From NCBI GenBank assembly GCA_949284695.1, contig CASDWJ010000019.1, forward strand, positions 1 through 64,000: 64,000 nucleotides of DNA, read 5' to 3'. The translations under genes and the position numbers were made by a program. Position 1 is the first letter of the stretch. Each line of letters begins with the position of its first letter. The notes beneath the pieces were generated by a model, which did not search any database, had not been told where the DNA came from, and worked only from the letters and a program-made list of their open reading frames with translations. Below are positions 11,107 through 20,129 of this stretch, in pieces. The DNA comes from an uncultured Christensenella sp. GTDB taxonomy: Bacteria > Bacillota > Clostridia > Christensenellales > UBA3700.

Positions 11107-11606
11107 TTTGCAATCTCCTTTAACCATTCTTTTGTACGGTTGCAGACCGTGTCGTATCTGTTGACGCGTTCCAGCACCAGATCAGCGCTTGCGCGGATGA
11201 GTTTCCACCTTTCGGTGAGTAATTTTTTCGTCTGTCCGAGCGCTTTCGCGAGCGGCTCGCAGTATAGTTTATCCGCCGCCTTGGCGAGCGCGCAGTCGAC
11301 CGCCACGATATAACAGTCTTTTGCAAGCTCGGCAAGAGTCTTTTCCGTGACGAGATCTACGCTTAGCGCAATGACGGAATTTTCGCTGTCCGCAAGCGTC
11401 AGCACGGTATCGTCACACTTGGACTGCACGAACTGCCTGCTTGTCAGCTTGGCAAGTTCTTCGGGTTTCTTCCCTGCGGAAAAATAGTCGAAAATGCCCA
11501 TCGAACACGCAAAGGTCATATCGAGGTCTTTCGCGAGTTTTTCCGCCGCCCTGCGGCACAGCTTATAGTCCGCGCTTACGAGCGCGATCTTACTCTTGTA
11601 CGACAT
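11103..11606 (-). CDS. Small protein resembling a shikimate-kinase-type P-loop kinase with degenerate P-loop
   Basis: The 167-residue protein starts SKIALVSADYKLCRRAAEKLAKDLDMTFA, laid out like a P-loop kinase (beta strand, loop, helix with AAEKLAKDL). The GxxxxGKS/T motif is absent, so it probably does not hydrolyse ATP in the usual way. The ERWKLIRASADLVLE segment resembles the lid region. The start overlaps the upstream gene by 17 bases and lacks a clear ribosome site, suggesting coupling. Its place before an amino-acid kinase gene suggests an accessory partner, but the function is unknown. Confidence 0.6.
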   Translation of the reverse strand: MSYKSKIALVSADYKLCRRAAEKLAKDLDMTFACSMGIFDYFSAGKKPEELAKLTSRQFVQSKCDDTVLTLADSENSVIALSVDLVTEKTLAELAKDCYIVAVDCALAKAADKLYCEPLAKALGQTKKLLTERWKLIRASADLVLERVNRYDTVCNRTKEWLKEIAK

Positions 11607-12816
11607 ACGCGTCGCGCTTTATGCAGACGACGTAAAGTTTCTGTCCGTCCGTAATGACCGCCGCGACCTGCACTTCGCCGTAATTCTTGTCCGCGGCTTC
11701 CGAAGCCGTGATGTTTATGCCGCCGTTTGCGCCGATTTTAACGGTGATGTCGCCGTCGCTGCCCGTTATGTATATCTGCCTGAAGCCGTTGTAATCCGCG
11801 TCGGGAACGGCATCGGTATATCCGTCAAGTCTTGCCAGCAATTCCTTGGTCGGATGCTCGTAACTGCCCGGCACTTCCCTCGACCCGTTTGTCGATATGA
11901 TAGCAAACTCCGCGTCTATCTTGTCGAGGAACGCCTGAGTCGTGGAAGTTTTAGAGCCATGATGTCCCACTTTAAGTATATCTGTGTCGATATTGTCGAG
12001 ATAGCCTTTGGCGAGCACGTATTCCTCTGTTATTTCGTTGGCATCGCCGGTCAGCACGATCGTCCTGTCGGCATATTCAAGCAGGCATATCGGAGAAACT
12101 GAATTTATTTTCTCAGCATCTGCCTTGCTTTCGGTCGAACAATCCGGATAGTTATTTTCGTCAAATGCATAACACTTCATCTCCCAGTTTTCGCCGCTTA
12201 TCGTATACGCGCCTACGTTGTTGTTATACTCTGCGTCTACGGTTTTGCCGTCAGCCGACGTATACGTCTCCGCTCTCGCCGCCTCGAGCAGGTTGAGCCA
12301 CGTGTTGCTGTACTGCGCCTTGTCAAGCGGCATATAAAGCGACTTTATCTCATAGTTGTCAAGAAGTTTCTTGGCGTCTCGGATATGGTCGTAGTCTCCG
12401 TGAGTGATAAACAGATAATCTATCTGCGTTACGTTTTTTGATTTCAGGAACTCGTCGGCATGGTTCCACGGAGAAGTTGACCTGAGTTCGCTGCCGATAT
12501 CCATCATCATATTCTTGCCGTCGGGAAATGCTATATATATGCAGTCTCCCTGACCTATGTCGAGCACGGTCATCTCGAGCGTATCGCCAGTAACGTAAGG
12601 ATTGTCCTCCTGTCCGCTGCCGTTGCCGATATTTCCGCCCGTATCCTGCGGCTCGTCCTTTTGAGTAAGCGAAGCGATGATGCCGTTTATAACATCGGGT
12701 CTGAAGTACCACAGCGCGACGAGCGCCGCGATTATTATCAACACTAAGACGACAAGGAAGATTATCTTGCCCTTGCTGAGTTTTTTCTTGCGTTTTGCCG
12801 TTTTAGCTCTTGCCAT
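11590..12816 (-). CDS. Membrane-anchored ComEC-like metallo-beta-lactamase-fold hydrolase
   Basis: The 408-residue protein has a basic N-terminus, one hydrophobic segment (about 18-38) and an acidic/Gly linker before a hydrolase domain outside the membrane. Metal-binding motifs are clear: LDIGQGDCIYI, the THGDYDH motif (HxDxDH type), LTGDA and KVGHHGS. This is the ComEC C-terminal/late-competence subclass, which includes nucleases and phosphohydrolases, here without the ComEC channel. The start at 12816 is supported by AGGAGG; it begins two bases before the MFS stop. The substrate is unknown. Confidence 0.85.
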   Translation of the reverse strand: MARAKTAKRKKKLSKGKIIFLVVLVLIIIAALVALWYFRPDVINGIIASLTQKDEPQDTGGNIGNGSGQEDNPYVTGDTLEMTVLDIGQGDCIYIAFPDGKNMMMDIGSELRSTSPWNHADEFLKSKNVTQIDYLFITHGDYDHIRDAKKLLDNYEIKSLYMPLDKAQYSNTWLNLLEAARAETYTSADGKTVDAEYNNNVGAYTISGENWEMKCYAFDENNYPDCSTESKADAEKINSVSPICLLEYADRTIVLTGDANEITEEYVLAKGYLDNIDTDILKVGHHGSKTSTTQAFLDKIDAEFAIISTNGSREVPGSYEHPTKELLARLDGYTDAVPDADYNGFRQIYITGSDGDITVKIGANGGINITASEAADKNYGEVQVAAVITDGQKLYVVCIKRDAYVVQE

Positions 12817-12817
12817 G

Positions 12818-14404
12818 TCAGTCCTCCTCGGCAAAATATTCTATGACTTTCTTCTTCTTTTCGGGTTTATTGTCGCCGTGCTTTGTGAACAGCATGGTGA
12901 AGAACGCGACCGCGATACAGCACACGCCGTATACGAATATCATGCTCTCGCCGCCCTCGGGGACCGCGTCGAGGATGAGACCCGCGAAGAACGGAGTTAT
13001 CGCCTGCGCCGTCATGGAAGCGACGTAATAATACCCCGTATACTGCCCGACGTTACTGCCTTTTGCGAGTTCCGTCACCATAGGGAGAGTATTGACGTTG
13101 ATTATGACGAGACCGAAGCCCGCTATCAGGAAGCACGCGGTAAACGCGACCTTGAGCAGCACCGCGTTGCTGTCAAAACTGCCGTCGTTGAGGAATATAC
13201 ACGGCACGAAAGCCGCGACAGCTATCACAACGCCGATGAGTATAGTCTTTTTTCTGCCGAGTTTGCCCGCCATGAGCGCGACGGGAAGAAGCGCGATCGC
13301 GCCGCCCGCGCCGTTGAGTATATTGATTATACCTACGAAACTGTCCTCCATCTTGAGCACGTTGGTAGCATAGGTGGAAAGGTGCGTCTTTATCGCATTC
13401 CAGCCCATAAACCACATGAAAACGGTGCCGAGTATCAGCACGAAAGAAACTATTTTTTCTTTGGGAAGTCTGGAATATGTCGCGACTTCTTCTTCGTCGA
13501 CGACGTTCCACTTCTTTTCTTCTTCGAGCCTCTCTGCGACGAACTTGTTCTCTCTGACGGTACAGAGGAAAGCGATCAGCATAACTATCATGACGCCCGC
13601 CAAAGTAAAGAACAGCGCGAGATGAGACTGATATCTCTCTTTTGCCAGAAGCGTGTACAGGATTATCGAAGCGAGACCGCCTGCTCCGCCCATAAACGTG
13701 ATTATCGCGTTGGCCTGCGAACGCAGCGGCTTGGGAGTCACATCAGGCATAAGCGCGATTGCGGGAGATCTGAAAGACGACATCGAGACCAGCACGCCGA
13801 GAAGCGCGACGATAAAGCAAATAAATATCGCGGGCTGAGTCTTGGTAACGCTTGCCGCCAATGCTTCCTGCGCCGAATAGAACGACGAAAGGAAGTTGTT
13901 GAATGCAACGAGGCTGTCGCCCGAAAGCACGTCCGACGCCTTGTCTATGCCGCCCGCCGCGCTGACCTGTTGCCAGAGCTGCTGTATTTCTCCGCTCCAT
14001 GCGTCGCCGCTCAGGAATCCCTTGTCGACGAGTACCTGCGGGTCGGTTATGCTTGCCGCCATCACGTTTTCGTACTGGACGTTCTCGATGATTATCATCA
14101 CGACCATAAAGACGACCGCAAACAAAGTGCCTATCACGATAAAAGTCGTGCGCCTGCCGTACTTAGCCTTAGTATATTTATCAGAAAGATGCCCGAAAAA
14201 CGGAAGCAGGAAGATCGCGAGCAGGTTGTCAAGTCCCATGACGAGACCGTACTGCGTCGCGTTGAGACCGAACATGCGGTTGAGGATGAGCGGCATAATG
14301 TAGTCGTAAACTTCCCAGAAGCACATTATCCCCATAAACGCAAAGCCGACGAACAGAGTGCGTTTTACGTTGAGAGACATGACCGAATCGTTTTTTTGTT
14401 TCAT
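12818..14404 (-). CDS. MFS transporter, glycoside/sugar-cation symporter-like
   Basis: A major-facilitator carrier of 528 residues with about twelve hydrophobic segments. The first loop has GHLSDKYTKAKYGRRTTFI, the variant of the MFS loop 2-3 motif seen in GPH-type and SLC45-like sugar symporters. An extra-long external loop follows the fourth segment (about residues 115-165). The C-terminus is charged. AAGGAG lies just before the ATG. It is the first gene of the five-gene minus-strand unit; its substrate cannot be inferred from the neighbours. Confidence 0.85.
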   Translation of the reverse strand: MKQKNDSVMSLNVKRTLFVGFAFMGIMCFWEVYDYIMPLILNRMFGLNATQYGLVMGLDNLLAIFLLPFFGHLSDKYTKAKYGRRTTFIVIGTLFAVVFMVVMIIIENVQYENVMAASITDPQVLVDKGFLSGDAWSGEIQQLWQQVSAAGGIDKASDVLSGDSLVAFNNFLSSFYSAQEALAASVTKTQPAIFICFIVALLGVLVSMSSFRSPAIALMPDVTPKPLRSQANAIITFMGGAGGLASIILYTLLAKERYQSHLALFFTLAGVMIVMLIAFLCTVRENKFVAERLEEEKKWNVVDEEEVATYSRLPKEKIVSFVLILGTVFMWFMGWNAIKTHLSTYATNVLKMEDSFVGIINILNGAGGAIALLPVALMAGKLGRKKTILIGVVIAVAAFVPCIFLNDGSFDSNAVLLKVAFTACFLIAGFGLVIINVNTLPMVTELAKGSNVGQYTGYYYVASMTAQAITPFFAGLILDAVPEGGESMIFVYGVCCIAVAFFTMLFTKHGDNKPEKKKKVIEYFAEED

Positions 14405-14819
14405 AATTTCTCCTTGATATCAATATGATACTGTCTGCGCGCGTGCGCGCTCTATAATAACACCTCAGTTTTCAGTATATCAGTAAAGAGCGGATTTTTC
14501 AATAGAAATAGTTCATTTTCCTGCGCGCGGCACAACAAAACGCGCCTCTTTTGTAATAATATGCAGAACGGACGGCAAAACGCGCAAAGACAGAAGTATC
14601 ATATAGCCGCCGCTCGTTACACGCATGTCGCCTTATCGGCGCGAACGCGCTGACAAAGTCGTCTTTTTTTCATTTCAAAACTCTCCGATACCGCAGGACG
14701 GTTTCACTTTTCTTTCCTTTTCCTATCCTCTGTCCGCGCGGCTTTTCCGCCTCTCTCCGACAGCATAATTTTATCCCCGCCCGATCGTGAAAAAAACCTT
14801 AAAAACTATATGCAAACGC
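14405..14819. other. Long intergenic stretch without a recognisable gene
   Basis: Divergent spacer between the MFS operon and the polyamine operon. It contains a GC-rich alternating tract (around 14436-14450), short pyrimidine-rich runs and no supported ORF. Confidence 0.5.
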
Positions 14820-14848
14820 TTGACAAAACCATGCATAATTTCTATAAT
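14820..14848 (+). promoter_or_regulatory. Consensus promoter of the polyamine operon
   Basis: TTGACA (14820-14825), 17 bases, TATAAT (14843-14848): a perfect sigma-A promoter. Transcription would start near 14855, leaving a leader of about 92 bases before the regulator gene. Confidence 0.92.
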
Positions 14849-14854
14849 CGTCTT

Positions 14855-14871
14855 GTTTAATAAAAATAAAC
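14855..14871. promoter_or_regulatory. Operator-like dyad 1
   Basis: GTTTA-N7-TAAAC, starting at the predicted transcription start. An identical dyad lies 53 bases downstream. Likely target of the HTH-cupin regulator encoded next (inference). Confidence 0.7.
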
Positions 14872-14907
14872 TCGCTGTTTATTATGTCAGATTATAAAAT
14901 ACGTCGG

Positions 14908-14924
14908 GTTTAACAATACTAAAC
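14908..14924. promoter_or_regulatory. Operator-like dyad 2
   Basis: A second GTTTA-N7-TAAAC with the same arm and spacer lengths as dyad 1, placed 53 bases (about five helical turns) downstream and just before the ribosome site. Confidence 0.7.
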
Positions 14925-14946
14925 ACAAAACAGGAGGCAAATCAGA

Positions 14947-15480
14947 ATGGATATCGGCGGCAAACTCAAAGCGATGCGCCTGCAATGCGGTCTGACGCAA
15001 GAAGAACTCGCCGACCGCTGCGAGCTGACCAAGGGCTATATTTCACAGCTTGAAAACAACCTGACCAGCCCGTCGATTGCGACGCTGATAGACATACTGA
15101 CCGCGCTCGGAAGCAACCTCAAGAGTTTCTTCAGCGAGGACACCGAGGAGCAGATAGTCTTTGGCGAAGGAGACTTCTTCGTCAAGGAGTCGGACGGTCA
15201 GTCGATCACCTGGCTCGTACCCAACAGTCAGAAAAACGAGATGGAGCCGATCCTCATGCGCCTCGACCCGCATACGCAGTCGACAGAAGATATGCCGCAC
15301 GAGGGCGAGGAGTTCGGATATCTGCTCAAAGGGAGCGCTTTGCTTCACATAGGCAAGCAGATATACAAGCTCAAGCAGGGCGACTCGTTTTATTTTACGG
15401 CACACAAAAGGCATTACGTCGAAAACGTTTCTGACGAAATAAGCGAACTTCTCTGGGTCAGCAGCCCTCCGACGTTCTGA
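14947..15480 (+). CDS. HTH-cupin transcriptional regulator of the polyamine operon (PuuR-like)
   Basis: A 177-residue regulator with an N-terminal XRE-type helix-turn-helix (about 8-62; GLTQEELADRCELTKGYISQ holds both helices) and a C-terminal cupin (about 105-175; PHEGEEFGYLLKGSALLHIG and GDSFYFTAHKRHYVEN) that in this family senses a small molecule. It is the first gene before potABCD, 18 bases upstream of potA, as is common in Clostridia, so it probably senses polyamine or a related metabolite. Start is set by AGGAGG at 14932. The twin dyads in its own leader suggest autoregulation. Confidence 0.9.
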   Translation: MDIGGKLKAMRLQCGLTQEELADRCELTKGYISQLENNLTSPSIATLIDILTALGSNLKSFFSEDTEEQIVFGEGDFFVKESDGQSITWLVPNSQKNEMEPILMRLDPHTQSTEDMPHEGEEFGYLLKGSALLHIGKQIYKLKQGDSFYFTAHKRHYVENVSDEISELLWVSSPPTF

Positions 15481-15498
15481 TATACGGGAGATAAGACA

Positions 15499-17145
15499 AT
15501 GGAAGATAACAAGAACAAAACTCAAGCCGAATACATCATCGAGCTTAACGGACTTACCAAGATCTACGACGGTAAGACCGTAGTCGACCATATCGACCTC
15601 AAGATCAAGCGCGGCGAATTCGTCACTCTGCTCGGACCCAGCGGTTGCGGCAAGACGACCACGCTCAGAATGATCGCGGGTTTTGAAAAGCCCGAAGAAG
15701 GCTCTATCACGCTCGAGGGCAAGGACATCGCCGATCTGCCCCCTTACAAGCGTCCCGTCAACACCGTTTTCCAGAAATACGCGCTCTTTCCTCACCTGAA
15801 CGTGTACAAGAACATCGCGTTCGGTCTCAAGCAGAAGAAAGTCGAAGTCACCAAAAAGAACATATTCGGCAAGACGATCACCAGACTCGTCAACATGAAG
15901 TATATGCCCGTTGAACAGAAAGTCGTCAAAAAGGACGGCACAGAGGTCGTCAAGACCGTGCCTTTCTGCCGCTCCTATCAGATGATGACCGTCTCAACGA
16001 GAAAGGGAGTCAAGAAGATCAAGAAGGTCAACCTGTACAAGAAATTCATAGACGACAAGGTCAAACACGCGCTCAAGATCGTCGGACTTTCCGGCTACGA
16101 GGACAGAGACGTAAACAGCCTTTCGGGCGGTCAGCAACAGAGAGTCGCGATCGCGCGCGCTATCGTCAACGAGCCTCAGATACTTCTCCTCGACGAGCCG
16201 CTCGGCGCTCTCGACCTCAAGATGAGACAGGAAATGCAACTTGAACTCAAGGCTATGCACAAGAGACTGGGCATCACGTTCATCTACGTCACTCACGACC
16301 AGGAAGAAGCTCTCACGATGAGCGACACGATAGTCGTCATGAAAGACGGCGTGATCTGTCAGGAAGGCACCCCGATCGAGATATACAACGAGCCGCAGAG
16401 CGCGTACGTCGCAGACTTTATCGGCGAATCCAACATTCTCGACGGCGTTATGCCCGAGGACAAGAAGGTCGTTTTCGCTGGCGCGGAATTCGAGTGCGTC
16501 GACACAGGTTTTGAGCCGGGCGAAGAAGTCGACGTCGTCGTACGCCCCGAGGACTGGGTCATCAAGCGCGAAGGCAACGGCATCCTCAGCGGCGAGATCA
16601 CGGGCTGTATGTTCCGCGGCGTGCACTACGAGATGACCTGCATGGCGGGCGGTTACGAGCTCATACTCCACAATACCGTAGAGTACAAGCCCGGCAGAAA
16701 GATAGGTCTTTACGTCGATCCCGAGAATATTCAGATCATGAAAAAGCGCTTCGTTACCAACGCTTTCGATTGCGAACTGCTCTCCAACACGACCCTTTCC
16801 CTGCTGGGCGCGACTTACGAATACGATCCCGCGACCCTCTTTGAAAACTGCGAGTACGACGCGGAAAACGACGTCGTGAAGATCGACGGCGCAGAGACAG
16901 AACTCAAAGGCAAGACCGTGCGCGTAGCCGTGGACTTCGACAAGATCGACCTCACCGACAGCGAGGAAGAAGCTCCTCTCGCCGGCAACGTCGAGAGCAT
17001 GATCTACAAAGGCAAGAACTATATCGTCGACGTCAAGACGGACGACAATAATCATATCTATGCGGATACCGAATATCTGTGGGACAAGTACGACAGAGTC
17101 GGCATCGCGATCGACAAGAAAGACTTCAGACTTGTAAAGGAGTGA
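15499..17145 (+). CDS. potA: Spermidine/putrescine ABC transporter ATP-binding protein, enlarged
   Basis: PotA powers polyamine import. Walker [10 protein letters not shown] is at 46-54, the Q-loop FQKYALFPH at 91-99, the signature LSGGQQQRV at 208-216 and Walker [12 protein letters not shown] at 229-239. At 548 residues it is far longer than the usual 350-380. A Lys/Val-rich insert (about 112-184) lies in the helical subdomain between Q-loop and signature, and the TOBE regulatory domain (about 310-415) is followed by about 130 further residues that look like a second TOBE-type beta domain. The frame is continuous and the catalytic motifs intact, so it should be functional. Confidence 0.92.
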   Translation: MEDNKNKTQAEYIIELNGLTKIYDGKTVVDHIDLKIKRGEFVTLLGPSGCGKTTTLRMIAGFEKPEEGSITLEGKDIADLPPYKRPVNTVFQKYALFPHLNVYKNIAFGLKQKKVEVTKKNIFGKTITRLVNMKYMPVEQKVVKKDGTEVVKTVPFCRSYQMMTVSTRKGVKKIKKVNLYKKFIDDKVKHALKIVGLSGYEDRDVNSLSGGQQQRVAIARAIVNEPQILLLDEPLGALDLKMRQEMQLELKAMHKRLGITFIYVTHDQEEALTMSDTIVVMKDGVICQEGTPIEIYNEPQSAYVADFIGESNILDGVMPEDKKVVFAGAEFECVDTGFEPGEEVDVVVRPEDWVIKREGNGILSGEITGCMFRGVHYEMTCMAGGYELILHNTVEYKPGRKIGLYVDPENIQIMKKRFVTNAFDCELLSNTTLSLLGATYEYDPATLFENCEYDAENDVVKIDGAETELKGKTVRVAVDFDKIDLTDSEEEAPLAGNVESMIYKGKNYIVDVKTDDNNHIYADTEYLWDKYDRVGIAIDKKDFRLVKE

Positions 17146-17149
17146 GACT

Positions 17150-17971
17150 ATGAAGAAACCCGCTTCAAAGTTTGCCGGCTTCACGAGGAAATACGCCGCG
17201 CTTCCATACGGCGTGTTTATGGCGGTATTCGTCGTATTCCCTCTCGTGGTCCTGCTTCTCTACTCTTTCTGTGAAAAATCGGTCGACGGCTCGCTGTCCT
17301 TCAAGTTCACGCTGGACAACTTCAAGAGCGTGTTCTCTGAGGACAACTTCTCGATGCTGATAAATTCTCTGCTTGTCGGACTGTATACGACGGGGATATG
17401 CCTGCTGATCGGATACCCGATAGCGTATCTGCTCGCCAACAGGAATTACAACCGTTCGACGGTGCTCGTAATGCTGTTTATGCTTCCTATGTGGGTCAAC
17501 TTCCTGCTCAGGACGCTCGCGACCAAGGCTATGCTTGAGTTCTTCGGCATATCTATGGGCATGGGCACGGTCATCTTCGGCATGGTCTACAACTTCCTGC
17601 CGTTTATGATAATGCCGATATATACGACGATACAGAAGATAGACTACTCTCTGATAGAGGGCGCCGCAGACCTCGGCGCTTCGGCGAGAGTCACTTTCTG
17701 GAAGGTCACCGTGCCGCTCTCTCTGCCCGGAGTGCTCAGCGGCGTGACGATGGTATTTACCCCGACGATCACCACCTTCGCGATCTCCAAAATGCTGTCC
17801 AACAGCAAGATATCCTTGATCGGCGACTATATCGAACAGCAGGTCAAGATACTCAACTACAACGTCGCGAGCGCGATCTCGTTCGTGATAATAATAATCG
17901 TCGGCGTTTCGATGATTGTGCTCAACAAGTACGATAAAGACAACTCGAGTCAGGGAGGCGGATTATGGTAA
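17150..17971 (+). CDS. potB: Spermidine/putrescine ABC transporter permease PotB
   Basis: Inner-membrane permease of the polyamine importer, 273 residues with about six transmembrane segments. The EAA loop that docks on PotA reads GAADLGASARVTFWKVTVPLS (roughly 176-197). Start is set by AAGGAGTGA seven bases upstream; the gene lies 4 bases after potA and overlaps potC by 7. Confidence 0.95.
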   Translation: MKKPASKFAGFTRKYAALPYGVFMAVFVVFPLVVLLLYSFCEKSVDGSLSFKFTLDNFKSVFSEDNFSMLINSLLVGLYTTGICLLIGYPIAYLLANRNYNRSTVLVMLFMLPMWVNFLLRTLATKAMLEFFGISMGMGTVIFGMVYNFLPFMIMPIYTTIQKIDYSLIEGAADLGASARVTFWKVTVPLSLPGVLSGVTMVFTPTITTFAISKMLSNSKISLIGDYIEQQVKILNYNVASAISFVIIIIVGVSMIVLNKYDKDNSSQGGGLW

Positions 17972-18825
17972 AAAAGATAATGGCAAAGACCTTCCTCGGC
18001 GTAGTGCTCGCCGCGCTGTATCTGCCCATACTCTGGCTGATAGTGTTCTCGTTCACGGATACGACGAGTATCGCCTCCTGGAGAGGATTTTCGTTCAACG
18101 CATATATAGAGCTTTTCACCGGCTCCAACAGCGACGACATCTTCAAAGCGATAATCAACACGCTTATCATTGCGGTCTGCGCCAGCGCGATCTCGACCGT
18201 GCTCGGCACACTCGCGGCGATAGGTATCAACAGCGTAAGAAGCAAAAAGATCAAGTTCGCTTACAAGCAAGCCAACCAGATCCCGATGGTCAACAGCGAG
18301 ATAGTCACCGCGGTATCCCTGATGCTTCTGTTCGGTATGCTGCGCTCTTTCATCGTGCTTGAAGGCGAAGTCCAGCTGATAAACGTTATCATAGCACATA
18401 CGACGTTCTGCACTCCTTACGTGCTTCTCAACGTCCTGCCTCGTCTGCAACAGTCTGACAACAAGATTTACGAGGCGGCTATGGACCTCGGCTGTACGCC
18501 CACTCAGGCGCTGTGGAAAGTCGTGATACCCGACATCCTCCCCGGCATAATAATGGGCTTCATCATGTCGGTCACGCTGTCTATCGACGACTTCGTGATC
18601 ACCCAGTTCACTCTGGACGGCGGAATATACACGCTCAGCACGCTGATATATTCCAAGGCGAGCGGCAAAAAGCCTCTGCCGATAGAAATGCGTGCGCTCA
18701 GCGCGATCATATTCATAGTCATCGCGGCTCTCCTGCTGTACGCAAACCACAAATCCACCGCCGATCAAAAAAAGAAAACAACAAACACGGGCGCCAAAAA
18801 AAGCCCGAAGAGGAGTAAAATATGA
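17965..18825 (+). CDS. potC: Spermidine/putrescine ABC transporter permease PotC
   Basis: Second permease subunit, 286 residues with six hydrophobic segments. The EAA loop is AAMDLGCTPTQALWKVVIPDI (roughly 172-192) and is followed by the conserved SIDDFVITQF motif typical of PotC. The C-terminus carries a basic cytoplasmic tail. It overlaps potB by 7 bases and potD by 4 (ATGA), which indicates translational coupling. Confidence 0.95.
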   Translation: MVKKIMAKTFLGVVLAALYLPILWLIVFSFTDTTSIASWRGFSFNAYIELFTGSNSDDIFKAIINTLIIAVCASAISTVLGTLAAIGINSVRSKKIKFAYKQANQIPMVNSEIVTAVSLMLLFGMLRSFIVLEGEVQLINVIIAHTTFCTPYVLLNVLPRLQQSDNKIYEAAMDLGCTPTQALWKVVIPDILPGIIMGFIMSVTLSIDDFVITQFTLDGGIYTLSTLIYSKASGKKPLPIEMRALSAIIFIVIAALLLYANHKSTADQKKKTTNTGAKKSPKRSKI

Positions 18826-20078
18826 AAAAAAGAATATTGATTTTGTTTCTCATTGTCGCAATCGCAGGCCTCAGCCTGCTCCCCCTTCTGACAGGCTGTA
18901 CCCCGAGAGAAGAAGTTCTCAAGGTCTACAACTGGGACGAGTATATCGACGAGAGCATATTCGAGGAGTTTGAGGAGTATTATGCCGCAGTTACCGGCAA
19001 GACGATCAAAGTCCAGTACGATACCTTCGTCGACAACGAGACCATGTATCAGAAGGTCGTGGGCAAAAAGGTCGATTACGACGTCATCTGCCCTTCTGAC
19101 TACATGATCGAGAAGATGAAGACCAACGGCTATCTCGTAGAGCTCACCAAAGACCTCGGCAACGACGTCAACGGTCAGCCCATTGAAGATTACCGCACGG
19201 GCGCGGCGTCCTTCCTCTCCGACGGCACCACGTTCAAGTACGACGTCGGCAACGTATATTCCTATCCCTATATGTGGGGTACGATGGGCATCCTTTACAA
19301 CACCGACAAGGTCGATTACGCAGACCTCGAAAGCAAAGGCTGGGGCATCCTCTGGGACAGCAAGTACAGCGGCAAGATCGACATGAAGGACAGCGTCAGA
19401 GACAGCTATGCGATCGCTTCTCTCTACACCTTCAAGAACCCCGCTTCCAAATACTACGACGCGGATATGACCCTCGACAGAGCCGTCAACGCTACCGAAG
19501 CCGCTGACCGCGAAAAGGTCAAGGAAATGCTCATCGCTCAGAAGCCGCTCCTTTATAGCTACGAGGCTGACCAGGGCAAACAGACCGTCGCCGACGGCAT
19601 CTACACCTATATGACCCTGCAGTGGTCGGGCGACGCGGTATATGCCCGCGACGAGCTAGCTTATGACGACAACGGCGATCTCGTCACCTCTCTCGACTAC
19701 TATATCCCCGCAGAAGGCACCAACCTCTGGTGCGACGGCTGGTGCATCCCCAAGTACGCCGTGAACACCGAGGCGGCAAACCTGTTCATCAACTTCCTCT
19801 GCCGTCCCGACATCTCTATCAAGAACATGGAGTTCATCGGTTACACTTCGGCGATAGCTACTCCCGAGATACTCGAGTGGATAGAGGAAAACTACTCGGC
19901 TGACGAGTACGAACCCGTTGACCTCAGCTACTTCTTCGGCGAAGAATACACCGCGGTCCCCGTAGACATCGTTCAGTATCCCAGCGCGGCGATCATCGCC
20001 AACAGCGCGGTAATGAGAGACTACGGCGACAACCAGGAGCTTATGCTCGACCTGTGGACGTCTGTCAAGAACAGCTGA
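18822..20078 (+). CDS. potD: Spermidine/putrescine-binding lipoprotein PotD
   Basis: Extracellular substrate-binding protein. The signal peptide ends in LLTGC, so Cys26 is the lipidation site. The mature start has LKVYNWDEYIDESI, the PotD/PotF hallmark, and TMGILYNTDKVD and WCDGWCIPK follow in the usual order. The length of 418 is slightly above the usual 350-380. It is the last gene of the operon, closed by a strong terminator. Confidence 0.95.
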   Translation: MKKRILILFLIVAIAGLSLLPLLTGCTPREEVLKVYNWDEYIDESIFEEFEEYYAAVTGKTIKVQYDTFVDNETMYQKVVGKKVDYDVICPSDYMIEKMKTNGYLVELTKDLGNDVNGQPIEDYRTGAASFLSDGTTFKYDVGNVYSYPYMWGTMGILYNTDKVDYADLESKGWGILWDSKYSGKIDMKDSVRDSYAIASLYTFKNPASKYYDADMTLDRAVNATEAADREKVKEMLIAQKPLLYSYEADQGKQTVADGIYTYMTLQWSGDAVYARDELAYDDNGDLVTSLDYYIPAEGTNLWCDGWCIPKYAVNTEAANLFINFLCRPDISIKNMEFIGYTSAIATPEILEWIEENYSADEYEPVDLSYFFGEEYTAVPVDIVQYPSAAIIANSAVMRDYGDNQELMLDLWTSVKNS

Positions 20079-20101
20079 CGAAGCGCAGAATAAAATACGA
20101 C

Positions 20102-20129
20102 CTACCCTGCAAAGGGTAGGTTTTTTTTG
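20102..20129 (+). terminator. Intrinsic terminator of the pot operon
   Basis: CCTACCC and GGGTAGG pair around TGCAAA and are followed by eight Ts, 23 bases past potD. Confidence 0.93.

Noticed and set aside
12677-14428. 583-residue plus-strand frame opposite the MFS gene
   Set aside because: His/Arg/Glu-rich translation typical of antisense to a hydrophobic protein; no supporting signals.
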